Positions 61,287-64,000 of a stretch of DNA of 64,000 nucleotides are shown one piece after another (positions within the stretch are counted from its first letter, which is position 1; each line of letters opens with the position of its first letter). The notes under the pieces are model-generated. The model had not been told where the DNA came from. It saw only the letters and a list, made by a program, of their open reading frames with translations, and ran no database searches. This DNA is from Lachnospiraceae bacterium (GTDB lineage Bacteria; Bacillota; Clostridia; Lachnospirales; Lachnospiraceae): the NCBI GenBank assembly GCA_021772075.1, contig JAETNQ010000008.1:62001-126000 (forward strand). The letters run 5' to 3'. A program made the translations under genes and the position numbers.

Positions 61287-62551
61287 ACGGCATAGATTTG
61301 ATAAACCTTGCTGCAGTGGGTGCTTTTGGCATGATCTTATCTGCCTCGTTTTGTGATATTTTCTGGACAAAGAGGAAGAAGCTGGTCATGGCGGGCAGCA
61401 TGGCTGCAATCTTTATGCTTCAAGGAGTGATTTATTTTGGGATCGATCCGTATATTGTCGAGTATATATATCCGTTTGTGACGCATTTTCCTCTGGCCGT
61501 AGTGCTTTGCATTCTGAACAAGGAATGTCTTTGGCCGGTTATTTCGGTCTTGGCGGCATATCTTTGCTGTCAGCTGCGCCGATGGCTGGCTTTGCTGGTC
61601 GTCGCTGTATTTTCGGGCGGCGCCATAATGCAGGATGCCACGGAATTGGTTTTGACGCTGCCCATATTATTGTTTCTGCTGCGGTTTGTTGCACCGGCGG
61701 TACGTTCTGTTTCGCATAATACAGTTTCTGTCCGGTGGCAGTTCGGGCTGGTGCCCGCAATATATTATGGTTTTGACTATTTAGCATGTATTTATACCAA
61801 ACTGCTGTTGGAAGGCGCTTTAGTCGTGGTGGAATTTATGCCGTTTGTATGCAGTGCGGCATATTTGATATTCGTCGTATGGTCTTCCGAAGAGAAAAGG
61901 ATACGCAGCCGGCTCGAACAGACCCAGGGGGTCCTGAATCTGCAAATGGAGCAAGCGGTTCGGGAGATTGCGGCTTTGCGGGAAGTTCAGCAAAAAACCA
62001 GAATTTACCGCCATGACTTGCGCCATCACGCCCAATATCTTTCCTCCTGCATTGAAAACGGGCGTCTGGAACAGGCGCAGGAATATATCCATAAAATTTA
62101 TTCGGAGATTGAAGCGAATGCAGTAACGGTTTTTTGCGAGAATGAAGCGGCAAACCTGATTTTTTCCGCTTTTTCCAAAAGGAGTCTGGATTATGGAATT
62201 TCATTTGAAATCAGGGCAGGGATTTCCCGGGATATTCCTTTATCTGAAAGCGATTTGTGCATACTGCTGTCCAATGCGCTGGAAAATGCGCTGCATGCCT
62301 GCAGGCGGCAAAGGGAGGAGGGGCTGTCCGGCGCGATTGAAGTTCTTGCATATGAAAAAAACGGAAAATTATTTTTACAGTTTATCAATTCCTGCAAGGA
62401 AGAGATTGCTTTCCGCCAAGGGATTCCGGTTACGGACAAACCGGGGCATGGAATCGGAGTACGAAGCATTTGCGCCATTGTAGAGCAATATGGAGGCGTA
62501 TACGATTTTTCGGCGAAAGACGGAAGGTTTATTTTAAGGGTGTCTTTTTGA
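61283..62551 (+). CDS. GHKL sensor histidine kinase (AgrC-like)
   Basis: 422 residues: six or so N-terminal membrane helices (about 8-200), a coiled segment (about 205-240), then a GHKL core with phospho-acceptor H244 in YRHDLRHHAQYL, N box LLSNALENALHACRR, and GHGIGVRSI. AgrC-type kinases sense peptides or other small extracellular signals and phosphorylate LytTR regulators. Start ATG 61283 overlaps the regulator gene by 4 nt. No AgrB/AgrD peptide-maturation genes are in the window, so the ligand is unknown. Confidence 0.92.
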   Translation: MNGIDLINLAAVGAFGMILSASFCDIFWTKRKKLVMAGSMAAIFMLQGVIYFGIDPYIVEYIYPFVTHFPLAVVLCILNKECLWPVISVLAAYLCCQLRRWLALLVVAVFSGGAIMQDATELVLTLPILLFLLRFVAPAVRSVSHNTVSVRWQFGLVPAIYYGFDYLACIYTKLLLEGALVVVEFMPFVCSAAYLIFVVWSSEEKRIRSRLEQTQGVLNLQMEQAVREIAALREVQQKTRIYRHDLRHHAQYLSSCIENGRLEQAQEYIHKIYSEIEANAVTVFCENEAANLIFSAFSKRSLDYGISFEIRAGISRDIPLSESDLCILLSNALENALHACRRQREEGLSGAIEVLAYEKNGKLFLQFINSCKEEIAFRQGIPVTDKPGHGIGVRSICAIVEQYGGVYDFSAKDGRFILRVSF

Positions 62552-62557
62552 TCTGCC

Positions 62558-62587
62558 GGTCGATTCGATGCGATGGAGGGTCGATTC
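62558..62587 (+). promoter_or_regulatory. LytTR-type direct-repeat operator candidate
   Basis: GGTCGATTC occurs at 62558-62566 and, identically, at 62579-62587. Two 9-bp direct repeats with a 12-bp spacer (21 bp apart) is the established geometry for AgrA/LytTR binding. The second copy ends 11 bp before the minus 35 box of the downstream promoter, the usual activator position. Confidence 0.6.
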
Positions 62588-62598
62588 ATGATACGGCG

Positions 62599-62627
62599 TT
62601 CATTTTTATGGATAGATCAGATATAAT
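62599..62627 (+). promoter_or_regulatory. Promoter for the clostripain-family gene
   Basis: A poor minus 35 (TTCATT 62599-62604), 17 bp, and a perfect TATAAT (62622-62627). A weak minus 35 next to an activator-type repeat is what one expects for an activated promoter. Confidence 0.55.
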
Positions 62628-62689
62628 AGCGCGATAGTGGTGCGCTTCGAAATATAAAGATAAAAAATATTAAGGAGAAGGTGTCCGGA

Positions 62690-64000
62690 ATGAAAACGGG
62701 AAAAAGGTTCATCCTGCTTATAGCGCTTGCGGTAACGGCTTGTCTGTTGGGAGGCTGCCTTGCGGAGGGTGGCGATGCTTCGGAAGAACATGCAGAGCAA
62801 GCGGAAATGAAAAGCGGCAATCATAAATTTACCGTGATGGTTTACATGTGCGGCACGGATCTGGAATCGGATTACGGAGCGGCAACTGCCGATATTTTGG
62901 AAATGTGCGCGGCGGATATCAGCGATGATGTGAATGTTCTTTTATATACTGGCGGAACGGAAAGGTGGCAGAATAACCGAATAAGTCCGGATACCAATCA
63001 AATATGGCGGATTGTACAGGATGATATGGTTTGTTTGGAGGAGGACATAGGGGTAAGGTCGATGACAGATCCTTCTACGCTTGCTGATTTTGTCAGTTAT
63101 TGCGGAGAGAATTATCCGGCGGAAAGAAATGTGCTGATTTTATGGGATCATGGAGGAGGCGCGCTGTACGGTTATGGAATCGATGAGATTACCGGCGGGG
63201 ATTCCATGCAGATTAATGAAATTGACAAAGCTCTGGAAAAGGCCGGAGTGAGATTTGATTTTATCGGTTTTGACGCTTGCCTTATGGCAACGGTGGAAAC
63301 GGCATGCATGATGGACCGCCATGCGGATTATATGATTGGCTCGGAGGAAATAGAACCAGGCAGCGGCTGGTATTATACCGGCTGGCTGAATCTTATCTGC
63401 AAAGATCCTTCGGTTTCTGTTGAAAAAATAGGAAAAACGATTGTCGATGATTATATCCGGGTATGCGGGGAGGAAAACCCTGACGATGGATGCACGCTCA
63501 GTATGATCGACTTGGCAGAAATGGATCATGTGTACGATGCTCTGTGCGCGTTTTCATCCAATGCCAAAGAGGAGCTGGATAGAGACAATTTCAGGGTTGT
63601 TTCACGTTCGGTCAGCAATACAAGGGCTTTCGGCGATGACAGTTATGATACCATTGATTTAATGCATTTTGCCCAGAACTGCGATATCGAGGGTTCGGAA
63701 GAATTGATTGCCGCAGTGGATAAAGCGGTAGTATATTCCGGCAATTCGGAGAATGTTCGGAATTCCAACGGGATGACGGTTTATCTTCCATATAATGATG
63801 TTTATTCTTTTGATGAGATGCTGGATATTTACAGCGATATCGGCTTGGAAGGAGAGTATACGGAATTTATCCGCGCGTTTGCTAATATTGTCGCCGGCGG
63901 ACAGAGCTATCATGGCTCCAATACGCCTATAGAGGCGTTAAACGGCGGGTACGAACCGGACAGTCTGCCTGATTTCAGCGAATGGTATGACTTTAGCTGG
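62690..64000 (+). CDS. Clostripain-family (C11) cysteine protease lipoprotein, 3'-truncated by window edge
   Basis: 437 codons are visible, open to the last base of the window. Lipoprotein signal with lipobox LGGC (Cys near residue 23). The C11 catalytic dyad is visible: H154 in LILWDHGGGALYGYG and C197 in IGFDACLMATVETA, with TVMVYMCGTDLESDYGAAT at the domain start. C11 enzymes cut after basic residues and are usually self-activated. ATG 62690 has AAGGAG 12 nt upstream. The promoter at 62599 and the direct repeats at 62558 place it downstream of the LytTR/GHKL pair, so secreted proteolysis may be an output of that system. Confidence 0.9.
   Translation, partial: MKTGKRFILLIALAVTACLLGGCLAEGGDASEEHAEQAEMKSGNHKFTVMVYMCGTDLESDYGAATADILEMCAADISDDVNVLLYTGGTERWQNNRISPDTNQIWRIVQDDMVCLEEDIGVRSMTDPSTLADFVSYCGENYPAERNVLILWDHGGGALYGYGIDEITGGDSMQINEIDKALEKAGVRFDFIGFDACLMATVETACMMDRHADYMIGSEEIEPGSGWYYTGWLNLICKDPSVSVEKIGKTIVDDYIRVCGEENPDDGCTLSMIDLAEMDHVYDALCAFSSNAKEELDRDNFRVVSRSVSNTRAFGDDSYDTIDLMHFAQNCDIEGSEELIAAVDKAVVYSGNSENVRNSNGMTVYLPYNDVYSFDEMLDIYSDIGLEGEYTEFIRAFANIVAGGQSYHGSNTPIEALNGGYEPDSLPDFSEWYDFSW

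Overview
The window looks like chromosome from a spore-forming, anaerobic Gram-positive gut bacterium of the Lachnospiraceae/Clostridia type. This is inferred from strong Shine-Dalgarno sites, near-consensus sigma-A promoters, spoIID and a spoIIQ-like gene side by side, a DUF3794/LysM spore-type protein, pyrK/pyrD (class 1B), GHKL/LytTR signalling, a clostripain-family protease, and a GH112 galacto-N-biose/lacto-N-biose phosphorylase locus. There is no phage, insertion sequence, CRISPR array, rRNA or tRNA that I can see.

Layout. (1) 1-7.2 kb: 3' part of ileS, glgP, and a fused polyphosphate kinase 2. (2) 7.4-15.5 kb: a host-glycan locus with an N-acetylhexosamine 1-kinase, a divergent AraC regulator, a sugar ABC importer (binding lipoprotein and two permeases, no ATPase), a 56-residue membrane protein and the GH112 phosphorylase. 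(3) 15.5-16 kb: a very long hairpin element (A). (4) 16-24 kb: aconitase-family hydratase, amidase, EF-hand-like protein, spoIID, spoIIQ-like, amidohydrolase. (5) 24-29 kb: ddl, murF, O-antigen-ligase-like membrane protein, a small membrane protein, plsC. (6) 29-34.4 kb: PrcB-like lipoprotein and pyrC-pyrK-X-pyrD. (7) 34.5-46.5 kb: spore-type LysM protein, ispE, GntR regulator, murI, DUF1934, cardiolipin synthase, FKBP-type lipoprotein, asnS, NlpC/P60 hydrolase. (8) 46.5-49.97 kb: a branched hairpin cluster, a lipoprotein, dgt, and an exonuclease with a zinc finger. (9) 50-54.4 kb: SGNH hydrolase, DUF4358 lipoprotein, MBOAT acyltransferase and DHHW protein, which look like an extracellular O-acylation set. 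(10) 54.4-54.8 kb: a second copy (B) of the long hairpin, in the opposite orientation. (11) 54.9-64 kb: a signalling island.

The signalling island is the most unusual part. It starts with a single gene encoding REC-LytTR-REC-winged helix, that is, an AgrA-type and an OmpR-type response regulator fused in one chain, overlapping a 7TM HisKA kinase gene. A membrane-anchored proline/glutamate-rich surface protein is encoded convergently. Next come a conventional LytTR regulator and GHKL kinase pair, and a clostripain-family lipoprotein protease that runs off the window. Between the GHKL kinase and the protease lie two identical 9-bp direct repeats with a 12-bp spacer just upstream of a promoter, the classical geometry of a LytTR operator. 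This suggests the protease is an output of the pathway.

The second notable item is the long-hairpin family. Two elements of about 340-348 nt each have near-perfect 86-93 bp inverted arms and a core of two hairpins. The copies have diverged, yet each keeps its own arms complementary. That pattern points to a maintained structure or to gene conversion between arms. All functional statements rest on motif recognition by eye; no database search was run.
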